Shown piece after piece: positions 1 through 5,445 of a DNA stretch of 10,223 nucleotides (positions are counted from its first letter, which is position 1; the number at the start of each line of letters is the position of its first letter). The stretch is from NCBI GenBank assembly GCA_040002995.1, contig JBDUDK010000083.1, positions 1-10,223 on the forward strand. Reading direction: 5' to 3'. This stretch comes from JBDUDK01 sp040002995 (GTDB taxonomy: Bacteria > Actinomycetota > Acidimicrobiia > Acidimicrobiales > Ilumatobacteraceae). The notes under the pieces were generated by a model. It had not been told where the DNA came from and made no database searches. It saw only the letters and a program-made list of their open reading frames with translations. A program made the position numbers and the translations under genes.

Positions 1-1
1 G

Positions 2-346
2 ACGCGTGACGGCACGATCGTCGGTGAGATCCTCGATGCGTTGACTGGCCACGACTACGCCGAGCATGCCGCGCTCTACCCGCTGTCGGCGGCGCTGACG
101 AACAACACCTCGCTCGTGCCGCGGCTCCTCACCGCCCATTCCGAAGTCAAGAAGATCATCGAACAGTTAAGGGGTCTTGAAGGCGCCCCGCTCATGGATG
201 CGGTCGGACGGCTCAAGGGTGCGGTCACCAAACACGTTGCGGACGAGGAGAAGAACCTTTTCCCGGCGCTCGCCCGTGTAGCGACACCCGCTCAGCTCGA
301 TGAACTAGGGGCTCGGATCGAACACGCCAAGCAACGCGGGGGCTAG
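2..346 (+). CDS. Hemerythrin HHE-domain protein, 5' partial
   Basis: The frame is open to the window edge, so the true start and probably the first helix lie upstream; a TTG at 41 is only an internal candidate. About 114 residues are visible. The pattern fits the later helices of a hemerythrin HHE four-helix bundle: GHDYAEHAALYP, then LLTAHSEVKKIIEQL, then a last helix HVADEEKNLFPAL. In this family those His and Glu/Asp residues bind a di-iron centre that senses or carries O2, or handles NO or peroxide. The protein appears cytosolic, with no signal or membrane segment visible. The stop codon overlaps that of the convergent downstream gene. The family call is firm. The ligand and role cannot be read from the sequence. 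Confidence 0.8.
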   Translation, partial: TRDGTIVGEILDALTGHDYAEHAALYPLSAALTNNTSLVPRLLTAHSEVKKIIEQLRGLEGAPLMDAVGRLKGAVTKHVADEEKNLFPALARVATPAQLDELGARIEHAKQRGG

Positions 347-360
347 TCGACCCACGTTGC
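331..360. terminator. Candidate bidirectional terminator hairpin at convergent stops
   Basis: GCAACGCGGG (331-340) pairs with CCCACGTTGC (351-360): nine of ten pairs form and one C/A pair does not. The 10-nt loop holds both stop codons as the shared CTAG at 343-346. No T-tract follows on either strand, so any termination would be of the U-poor kind common in high-GC actinobacteria. Structure is seen directly; function is inferred. Confidence 0.45.
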
Positions 361-804
361 GTTGCGCATGAGAGTGCGGCCGGCAATCTCGTTGGCTTCA
401 CGCCAGGCCTGCAGGTGGACGGGTCGCAACTCGAACAGTCGGTAGCCGGCCGCGTTGCTGTCGTTTCGCGGGTCCCAGCCGGATTGCGACACAAATGCCT
501 CGACAGGCATCGCCGGCGCGTCGGACATCGCGTGGTCGCCGATGAGTTCGGTGTCGATCATTACGACATCGCGTGTACCACCGACGGCCAGGCGCGAACG
601 CGAGGCGCGAAGAAGATTCTTGGCGGTGACCGACCGGGCTTCGGTCACGAGGACGATCGACTCACCGGTCCATCCGATGGACAGTGGAACGAGGTAGGCC
701 TGACCGTCGGACGAGGCCGTCGCGACCCAAGCGTCCGCAGCCGGCGCGGACAAGAGCGCGAGCGCGTCGGCCTTGCGCTGTTGGGATCCTCGAGGCGGGG
801 CCAC
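343..804 (-). CDS. Pyridoxamine 5'-phosphate oxidase-like (FMN split-barrel) protein
   Basis: A 153-residue protein starting at GTG (804-802). The order of strands fits the FMN/F420-binding split-barrel (PPOX) superfamily: an N-terminal helix with ADALALLSAPAADAWVAT, then DGQAYLVPLSIGWTGESIVLVTEARSVTAKNLLRASRSRLAVGG, which is the usual 'compare and bind the flavin phosphate' strand-turn-strand region, then a C-terminal FELRPVHLQAWRE segment typical of actinobacterial members. Members reduce or bind flavin- or F420-dependent substrates; the exact substrate is not predictable. The stop overlaps the convergent hemerythrin gene. A -10-like TAGCCT (816-811, minus strand) sits 6 nt before the GTG and suggests a leaderless transcript. 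The gene is divergent from the TfoX-domain gene. Confidence 0.75.
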   Translation of the reverse strand: MAPPRGSQQRKADALALLSAPAADAWVATASSDGQAYLVPLSIGWTGESIVLVTEARSVTAKNLLRASRSRLAVGGTRDVVMIDTELIGDHAMSDAPAMPVEAFVSQSGWDPRNDSNAAGYRLFELRPVHLQAWREANEIAGRTLMRNATWVD

Positions 805-810
805 GCGCTC

Positions 811-820
811 AGGCTACGGT
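811..820. promoter_or_regulatory. Overlapping divergent -10-like hexamers between the PPOX and TfoX-domain genes
   Basis: On the minus strand TAGCCT (816-811) lies 6 nt before the GTG of the split-barrel gene. On the plus strand TACGGT (815-820) lies 20 nt before the GTG of the TfoX-domain gene. Both fit the TAnnnT pattern and overlap at 815-816. No convincing -35 box is visible on either side, so this is a tentative call from spacing alone. Confidence 0.25.
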
Positions 821-840
821 GCGCTCGAGGAGGTCTGCTG

Positions 841-1197
841 GTGAAGATCCCCAAGCCGACTGACCAGGACAAGGACGTTTTCCGCGCGCTCGTGCCGGAT
901 GACCCGCGCGTCGAAATCAAACCGATGTTCGGAAACCTGGCCGCGTTCGTGAACGGCAACATGTTCATGGGTTTGTTCGGTGCGGACGTAGGCGTGAAGC
1001 TCGGCGACACGGACCGCGAGTCGTTGCTGTCGAACAAGGGCGCGGGACCATTCGGACCCGACGAGCGACCAATGGGCGGCTATGTGACGTTGCCGGCGAC
1101 GTGGCGGTCGACCCCAGCCAAGAGCCGACCGTGGATCGCGAAGTCCGTCGAGTACGTCGCGTCGCTGCCCCCGAAGAAGAAGCACGCCAGGAAGTAA
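841..1197 (+). CDS. TfoX N-terminal domain protein
   Basis: A 118-residue protein. The start is GTG at 841, with a strong ribosome binding site GAGGAGG (827-833) 7 nt upstream; the frame is open further upstream, but that part lies antisense to the split-barrel gene. It matches the TfoX/Sxy N-terminal domain: VEIKPMFGNLAAFVNGNMFMGLFGADVGVKL (about residues 24-53) and PMGGYVTLPATW (78-89), ending in a helix and a basic tail PKKKHARK. The C-terminal TfoX domain is absent, as is usual for stand-alone actinobacterial members. Sxy/TfoX regulates competence in gamma-proteobacteria, but stand-alone N-terminal proteins have no settled function, so no competence role should be assumed. The glycosyltransferase gene follows after 18 bp and is probably co-transcribed. 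Confidence 0.8.
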   Translation: MKIPKPTDQDKDVFRALVPDDPRVEIKPMFGNLAAFVNGNMFMGLFGADVGVKLGDTDRESLLSNKGAGPFGPDERPMGGYVTLPATWRSTPAKSRPWIAKSVEYVASLPPKKKHARK

Positions 1198-1215
1198 CGG
1201 CGAAGGAAGTAGGTC

Positions 1216-2340
1216 GTGGCGCATTTCGTGTTCGTCACGTGGGACGGGGGCGGGAACGTCTCGGTGATGCTCGGCATCGCTCGAGCTCTCGTCGAGCGGG
1301 GCCATCGGACGACGTTGCTGGCACCGGTCTCACTGCGTCGGAAAATCGACACGGCTGACGTCGGCTATTCGGAGTTCGGTACGCCGCGTCCGCTGGACAG
1401 CACAGCCGCGCTCGAGCACCTGCTGCACGAGGTCATCGGCTCTCCAGCCATGCCGGTCGCGCTCCTCGTTGTCGCTGACGAGCTCGACGCCGATGCACTG
1501 GTCATCGATTGCAACATGTCAACGGCGCTCGAGATTCGTACTGAGCTCCCGGTCGCGGTGGTCGTCCATACGGCGTTGGGCCTCTATCTGGCGCCGTGGA
1601 GCGAGGCGGTTGCCGCCGCGAATACTTGGCGCGCTGACCACGGGCTGCATCTTCTCGCCGCGCCTATCGAGTCGTGGCCCGCTCACGACCGTCTTCTCAT
1701 CACCACCCATCAAGCGTTCGATCGCCCGCCGACACCGTTTCCAGCCAACGCTCGCTACGTCGGTCCCGTCCGGAGCCCTCTATCGGCGTCCGCAACGACT
1801 ACGTCGCCCGCGTGGCCGGACCGCGAACGCGTCGTTTTCGTCAGCTACAGCACTCACCCCTTACTAAACAGTCCCGAGCGCGTCCAGACCGCGCTCGACG
1901 CCCTTGCGGATCTCCCGGTCGGCGTGATCGCCACCACCAGCGGGGCCTTTGATCCCAACCTTCTCCGACGACCCGAGAACGCGGTCGTGTTCGACTACCT
2001 ACCCCACGCCGAAGCGATCGCACGCGCCGCGGTCGTTGTGGCCCACGCCGGTCACGGGACAACGATGGAGGCACTGTGCCACGGAGTACCGCTGGTATGC
2101 GTGCCGGGTATCGGACGCGACCAGCCCGCGATCGCCCAACGTGTCGCGGCGCTCGGCCTCGGGATCGCCCTCACCGACGACGCCACCACTGCCGACATCC
2201 ACGACGCGGTGAACACCATCCTCCGCGACACGTCATATCGGGCTCGGGCCGAGGAGTTCGCGGCCCGCGTCGGCGGCCTTGACGGCGCATCGACCTCCGT
2301 CGGTGAACTCGAAGCCATGCTGGCGACCGCAACAGCTTGA
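1216..2340 (+). CDS. Glycosyltransferase, GT1/UGT-like
   Basis: A 374-residue protein of the GT-B fold. GTG start with AAGGA (1204-1208) upstream. The N-terminal Rossmann half begins FVFVTWDGGGNVSVMLGIARALVERGH, with the glycine-rich turn expected of UGT/MGT-family enzymes. The C-terminal half begins near RVVFVSYST (206-213) and has the sugar-nucleotide-binding region: VVVAHAGHGTTMEALCHGVP (273-292), then PGIGRDQP with the D302-Q303 pair that contacts the sugar in this family. Length is typical of the shorter bacterial macrolide/flavonoid/sterol-type transferases. Acceptor and donor cannot be predicted. There is no signal peptide, so it probably acts in the cytosol or at the inner membrane face. 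Its stop lies inside the promoter of the downstream merR-family gene. Confidence 0.85.
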   Translation: MAHFVFVTWDGGGNVSVMLGIARALVERGHRTTLLAPVSLRRKIDTADVGYSEFGTPRPLDSTAALEHLLHEVIGSPAMPVALLVVADELDADALVIDCNMSTALEIRTELPVAVVVHTALGLYLAPWSEAVAAANTWRADHGLHLLAAPIESWPAHDRLLITTHQAFDRPPTPFPANARYVGPVRSPLSASATTTSPAWPDRERVVFVSYSTHPLLNSPERVQTALDALADLPVGVIATTSGAFDPNLLRRPENAVVFDYLPHAEAIARAAVVVAHAGHGTTMEALCHGVPLVCVPGIGRDQPAIAQRVAALGLGIALTDDATTADIHDAVNTILRDTSYRARAEEFAARVGGLDGASTSVGELEAMLATATA

Positions 2341-2368
2341 CCCTGCACTGGGGTTCAGGGTTTACCCT
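2337..2368 (+). promoter_or_regulatory. MerR-type promoter/operator, probably leaderless
   Basis: -35 TTGACC (2337-2342) and -10 TACCCT (2363-2368) are separated by 20 bp, the abnormally long spacing that MerR-family activators correct by DNA distortion. The spacer carries a dyad: ACCCTG (2340-2345) and CAGGGT (2356-2361) pair perfectly, and two of five further inner pairs match. The expected transcription start falls at or next to the GTG at 2375, so the regulator mRNA is probably leaderless. The -35 overlaps the stop of the upstream glycosyltransferase. By family precedent the adjacent regulator autoregulates here and also drives the downstream gene. Confidence 0.8.
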
Positions 2369-2374
2369 CACGAC

Positions 2375-2809
2375 GTGAACGGTTTGAAGATCTCCGAGTT
2401 GGCCGATCGCGCGGGAGTGAACGTGTCGACGGTTCGGTTCTACGAGCGCATAGGGCTCGTGCCCGACCCCGTTCGGTCACGTTCGGGATACCGGATGTAC
2501 GACCCCGAGCAGGAGGCACGGCTGATGTTCATCACACGCGGTCGCCGGCTCGGGTTGTCGCTCGAGCAGATCGCCGAGCTTCTCGTGGTGTGGGACGGCA
2601 CGAACTGCGGCGCCACTCGCGAGAAGATCGTCAGCCTTCTCGACGTCAACCTCGTCGATGTCCGCGCCCGGATCGCCGAGATGCAAGCGTTCGCCGATCA
2701 GCTCGAGGCGGCGCGTAGCCGGCTCGCTGCGGCCGATGGACCGACGGTTTGTGACGCCGACCTCGCGTGCTGCGAACCCGTGGAGCTGATGGAGGAGCGG
2801 GGCCGATGA
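2375..2809 (+). CDS. MerR-family metal-responsive transcriptional regulator
   Basis: A 144-residue regulator. GTG at 2375 is chosen because it starts the conserved N-terminus (LKISELADRAGVNVSTVRFYERIGLVP) and sits just past the promoter; the open frame upstream overlaps the glycosyltransferase. The winged helix-turn-helix spans residues 4-70, with RSGYRMYD in the wing. The dimerisation helix is about 82-120. Cysteines lie at 78 (in GTNCG, like Cys82 of MerR in GTHC), 126, 132 and 133. MerR binds Hg(II) with Cys82, Cys117 and Cys126; here the second and third positions are displaced into the tail CDADLACC, so the metal could be Hg, Zn, Cd, Pb or another soft metal. It ends in an ATGA overlap with the next gene, a co-translated pair. 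Confidence 0.87.
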   Translation: MNGLKISELADRAGVNVSTVRFYERIGLVPDPVRSRSGYRMYDPEQEARLMFITRGRRLGLSLEQIAELLVVWDGTNCGATREKIVSLLDVNLVDVRARIAEMQAFADQLEAARSRLAAADGPTVCDADLACCEPVELMEERGR

Positions 2810-3348
2810 AGGAGCCGATCCCCCTACGCATCGAGGCGCCCATCGCCTGCTCGCTCGACGGACCCGGAATGACCGAACGCCTCGCCGAATTTCGCGAGTT
2901 GTTCGCTGACGCACTCGTAGGTCGTGATCGAACAGCAGGGGGCATCCGTTTCCGGTTCCGCGCCAATGAGGCGATAGAGAGCCGAGTTCGCGATCTGGCT
3001 CGCCGCGAGAACGAGTGCTGCTCGTTCTTCACGTTCACGATCACGGTCGCGGGAGGCGAGGTGTTGTGGGACGCATCGGTGCCTGCCGACGCGCGACCCG
3101 TCCTCGACGACCTCTACAGGCTGCCCGAGACACTCGGCGCCACCACCCCGCCTACCAGCAACCGGCGCAAGGTGGCGACCACTGGCATCGCGGCCGCCCT
3201 GTGCGCGTTGGCCTGCGCGCTGCCGGCCTTCGTCGGCGCTGCGTTGCTTTGGGGAGGCATGGCCGTCGCGGTCGTTGGTGTGGTCTTGGCGGCGCTTTGG
3301 CTGTGGCGCCGATCGCGCCCGCGGTCGGAGGGCAGTGCTCGCTGCTAA
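2806..3348 (+). CDS. Unassigned Cys-Cys domain plus MerT-like two-helix membrane protein
   Basis: A 180-residue protein beginning at the ATG of the ATGA overlap. Residues 10-108 form a soluble domain: IACSLDGPGMTERLAEFRELF, then GIRFRFRANEAIESRVRDLARRENECCSFFTFTI with a Cys71-Cys72 pair, then EVLWDASVPADARPVLDDL. I recall similar segments fused to, or next to, actinobacterial MerR-family regulators, but I know of no established function. After a Pro/Thr/Arg linker come two hydrophobic helices (about 125-150 and 152-168) with Cys133 and Cys137 in CALAC; this resembles the cysteine-bearing first helix of mercury transporters such as MerT. A final cysteine is residue 180. The operon with a MerR-type regulator supports a metal-handling role (transport, binding or sensing). 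The exact role is inference. Confidence 0.65.
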   Translation: MKEPIPLRIEAPIACSLDGPGMTERLAEFRELFADALVGRDRTAGGIRFRFRANEAIESRVRDLARRENECCSFFTFTITVAGGEVLWDASVPADARPVLDDLYRLPETLGATTPPTSNRRKVATTGIAAALCALACALPAFVGAALLWGGMAVAVVGVVLAALWLWRRSRPRSEGSARC

Positions 3349-3382
3349 TCGGTGAGCCGCTTCGGTGTAAACCTTCGCGGCG

Positions 3383-3712
3383 ATGGCGTGGCTGGTAAGC
3401 GACGAACGAGTCCTGGCCTCAATGGAAGTTGCCTCGACGCGGGCGGCGCGCCGTGACGGTCTCGCCGGTCGCGACGAGCTTGAAGGTGCGCTCCTGCTCG
3501 AACGCACGCGGTGGGTCCACACGATCGGCGTGCGGTTCCCCATCGACGTCGCCTTCCTCGATCCCGAAGGCGTCGTCTTGAAGACCGTGACGATGCGGCG
3601 CCGCCACGTCGGGATGCCGATGATCCGGGCGCGGTCAGTAGTCGAAGCACGAGCGGGCGCCTTTGCCCGTTGGGGGCTGCGACTCGGTGATCGGCTCGAG
3701 GTCCGGGAGTGA
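3383..3712 (+). CDS. DUF192 family protein
   Basis: A 109-residue protein. ATG at 3383 has no clear ribosome binding site; TGTAAACC (3366-3373) upstream could be an extended -10 giving a very short leader. The sequence follows DUF192: LASMEVASTRAARRDGLAGRDELEGALLL near the N-terminus, HTIGVRFPIDVAFLDPEGVVLKTVTM in the middle (the position of the family's WM-N-T-PLDV-F motif), and VVEARAGAFARWGLRLGDRLEV at the end. Many family members carry a signal peptide; this one shows none. Function of the family is unknown. It lies 34 bp after the metal-related gene and 10 bp before rsmI, so it may be read with either. Confidence 0.8.
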   Translation: MAWLVSDERVLASMEVASTRAARRDGLAGRDELEGALLLERTRWVHTIGVRFPIDVAFLDPEGVVLKTVTMRRRHVGMPMIRARSVVEARAGAFARWGLRLGDRLEVRE

Positions 3713-3722
3713 CCGGTTGGCG

Positions 3723-4559
3723 ATGAAGGGCCGCCTCGTCCTCGTCGCAACCCCGATCGGCAATCTCCAAGATCTCTCGCCGAGAGCCGTCGAGGCGCTG
3801 GGTTCCGCGGCGGCGATCGCATGCGAGGACACCCGTCGAACCGGGCGGCTGCTGAGTCACGCGGGCGTGGCCGCGCCGCGGCTCCTCGTCGTCAACGAAC
3901 ACACCGAATGGACAGCCCGCCAACAGGTGGTCGACCTCTTGGATGGAGGCGCCATCGTCTGTCTCGTCACCGACGCCGGTACACCCGGCATCAGCGACCC
4001 AGGCGAGGCGTTGGTCGCCGCCGCCCTCGCCGCGGGCCACGAGGTGTCGACTGTGCCCGGACCGGTCGCCGCGATCGCCGCGCTCGTCGTGAGTGGTCTC
4101 CCGACGGCCCGCTTCGTCATGGAGGGTTTCCTTCCCCGGCGGGGACCGGAACGAAAGGCCCGCCTCGCAGGTGTGGCCGCCGAGCGCGAGCACACGATCG
4201 TCCTGTACGAGGCACCGCACCGGCTCGCCCGCACGCTTGGCGATCTGGCGGCCGTGCTCGAACCGGCGCGTCGCATCGTCCTCGCCCGGGAGCTCACCAA
4301 GCTCCACGAAGAGATCTGGCGCGGGTCGTTGGCCGAAGCACTCGAGTTGGTCGCCGGCAGCGAGCCGAGGGGTGAGTTCGTGATCGTGATCGACAGGGCA
4401 CCGCCCGAGCAGCCGACCGCGCCAGAGGAAGTGATCGACCGAGTACGGGCGCTGCTCGCCGACGGTTTGTCGACCCGAGACGCGGTCGATCGGGTCAGCG
4501 GCGAGACCGGCATCGCGCGCAACAGCGTGTACGAGTTAGCGCTGCGCCTCGACCACTGA
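3723..4559 (+). CDS. rsmI: 16S rRNA (cytidine(1402)-2'-O)-methyltransferase
   Basis: A 278-residue SAM-dependent methyltransferase of the tetrapyrrole methylase fold. RsmI 2'-O-methylates C1402 in the decoding centre of 16S rRNA. Visible motifs: LVLVATPIGNLQDLSPRAVE (5-24), ACEDTRRTGRLL (33-44), CLVTDAGTPGISDPG (80-94) and VPGPVAAIAALVVSG (111-125), followed by MEGFLPRRGPERKARL. The C-terminus has the small helical tail STRDAVDRVSGETGIARNSVYELAL seen in full-length family members. Length is normal. ATG at 3723 is chosen because it directly precedes the conserved GRLVLVATPIG; TTG at 3717 is an alternative two codons upstream. The stop abuts that of the convergent MOSC gene in the palindrome TGATCA. 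Confidence 0.95.
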   Translation: MKGRLVLVATPIGNLQDLSPRAVEALGSAAAIACEDTRRTGRLLSHAGVAAPRLLVVNEHTEWTARQQVVDLLDGGAIVCLVTDAGTPGISDPGEALVAAALAAGHEVSTVPGPVAAIAALVVSGLPTARFVMEGFLPRRGPERKARLAGVAAEREHTIVLYEAPHRLARTLGDLAAVLEPARRIVLARELTKLHEEIWRGSLAEALELVAGSEPRGEFVIVIDRAPPEQPTAPEEVIDRVRALLADGLSTRDAVDRVSGETGIARNSVYELALRLDH

Positions 4560-5339
4560 TCAACCGAGGAGTTCGACCTCGTCCCCGACGCTGAGCGCTC
4601 CGGGTTCGACCACGCTGGCGTAGAGACGAGACAAACCCGGGCCGCGTTCGTAGTGCATGTGCTCGAACTGGCCGTCGAGGAACCATTGCGCGTTGTTGCT
4701 GCAGGGCATCGCGAACACGGAGACCTCGACCAGTACGTCGCCCATCCGCAGGCGCACGCCGGGCAACACGTCGGGCCAAGCCAGACCGGCGATCGTGATG
4801 TTCTCGCCGGCGAACCCAGGCGCGATGGGGTGACCGACGGCCGCGAACGCGTCGATCGTCTCGAGCGACCACAGACAGAGGGCCTGCCATGGCCGGCCGT
4901 GGTGCACGCGGGTGCGTTGGCGATCGCCCTCGAGTCCGCGGGGTGCGACGATGGCGTGGTCGACCGACCGTTTCGGCACGCCGCCGTCGCTGATCGCCAG
5001 GTGCGCGACCGATCCAACGGAACCCGCGCCGGGAGTGCCATGGCGGCGACGTTCGGCGGCGGCGAGGCTCAGGGCCGCCAGACTCGAGGCGAGGAGCGGC
5101 CGGGCGGCATCGAGGAATCCCGGTTGCTGGGAGGCCGCCGCGATCAGCTTGAGCGAAGGACTCCCGATGGCGAGGCGCTCAGCGGCCTGCTCGATGGCTG
5201 CCCGATGGGCCTGGCGCCCGGCCGCGGCCCAGTCGGGGACGGGGTCGGAGCCGGCGAGGTGCCGCCACCATTCGTCGAGCAGACGGACCGTGTTGACGAG
5301 GTCCCTGTCGTTGTAGGCAAGCGGGTCGAGAGCCAGCAT
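4560..5339 (-). CDS. MOSC-domain protein with an unrecognised helical N-terminus
   Basis: A 259-residue protein if read from ATG at 5339. This start is preferred because a G-rich tract lies upstream and everything further out runs through a large inverted repeat; ATG at 5366 is the alternative. Residues 110-259 are a MOSC domain: HLAISDGGVPKRSVDHAIV, GLEGDRQRTRVHHGRPWQALCLW (136-157), GFAGENITIAGL (175-186), GVRLRMGDVLVEVSVFAMPCSNN with Cys213 in the position of the family's conserved cysteine, ending VGDEVELLG. MOSC proteins carry sulfur as a cysteine persulfide in molybdenum-cofactor or detoxification reactions. Residues 1-105 are mainly helical and begin LDPLAYNDRDLVNTVRLLDEWWRHLAG; I do not recognise this part. 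Confidence 0.8.
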   Translation of the reverse strand: MLALDPLAYNDRDLVNTVRLLDEWWRHLAGSDPVPDWAAAGRQAHRAAIEQAAERLAIGSPSLKLIAAASQQPGFLDAARPLLASSLAALSLAAAERRRHGTPGAGSVGSVAHLAISDGGVPKRSVDHAIVAPRGLEGDRQRTRVHHGRPWQALCLWSLETIDAFAAVGHPIAPGFAGENITIAGLAWPDVLPGVRLRMGDVLVEVSVFAMPCSNNAQWFLDGQFEHMHYERGPGLSRLYASVVEPGALSVGDEVELLG

Positions 5340-5367
5340 CGACCCATCATGACCCCCCCAAACCATG

Positions 5368-5415
5368 AACTGTTCGCGTTTTGGGAGCGTATAGACCCTC
5401 AAAACGCAAACAGTT
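5368..5415. repeat. Long imperfect inverted repeat in the MOSC/metG divergent region
   Basis: Arms 5368-5385 and 5398-5415 are complementary at 16 of 18 positions by Watson-Crick pairing, with one G/T wobble and one C/A mismatch; the loop is 12 nt. The left arm begins AACTGTTCGCGTTTTG and the right arm ends CAAAACGCAAACAGTT. The right arm covers where a -35 for metG would lie. The left arm falls in the leader region of the MOSC gene. It is more AT-rich than its surroundings. It may be a paired operator, an RNA hairpin or a short repeat element; it does not look like a terminator, because both flanking genes point away. Confidence 0.7.
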
Positions 5416-5432
5416 GCGCGAAGGGGGGCGGG

Positions 5433-5445
5433 TACCCTCACCCAC
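5433..5445 (+). promoter_or_regulatory. Candidate leaderless metG promoter (-10 TACCCT)
   Basis: TACCCT (5433-5438) lies 7 nt before the metG GTG, the same hexamer and nearly the same spacing as the merR-family promoter at 2363-2368. There is no Shine-Dalgarno-like sequence between it and the start. It lies within the palindrome GGGTACCC (5430-5437), and the start codon lies within CCCACGTGGG (5441-5450). No strong -35 is visible. The call rests on spacing and the matching site upstream. Confidence 0.4.

Noticed and set aside
415..840. Longer upstream start for the TfoX-domain gene
   Set aside because: The extension is antisense to the split-barrel gene and of shadow-like composition. GTG at 841 has a strong GAGGAGG and begins at the domain.
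2337..3348. Complete mercury resistance (mer) operon
   Set aside because: There is no merA, merB or merP nearby, and the regulator's second and third metal cysteines are displaced from MerR positions. Only a general soft-metal role is supported.
3857..5041. 394-codon open frame on the minus strand
   Set aside because: It runs antisense to rsmI and then out of frame through the MOSC gene. The product is Arg/Ser-rich with no motif.
5340..5441. Longer N-terminus for the MOSC protein (to 5441)
   Set aside because: It would be encoded by the large inverted repeat and the metG promoter region, with no ribosome binding site at the outer start.
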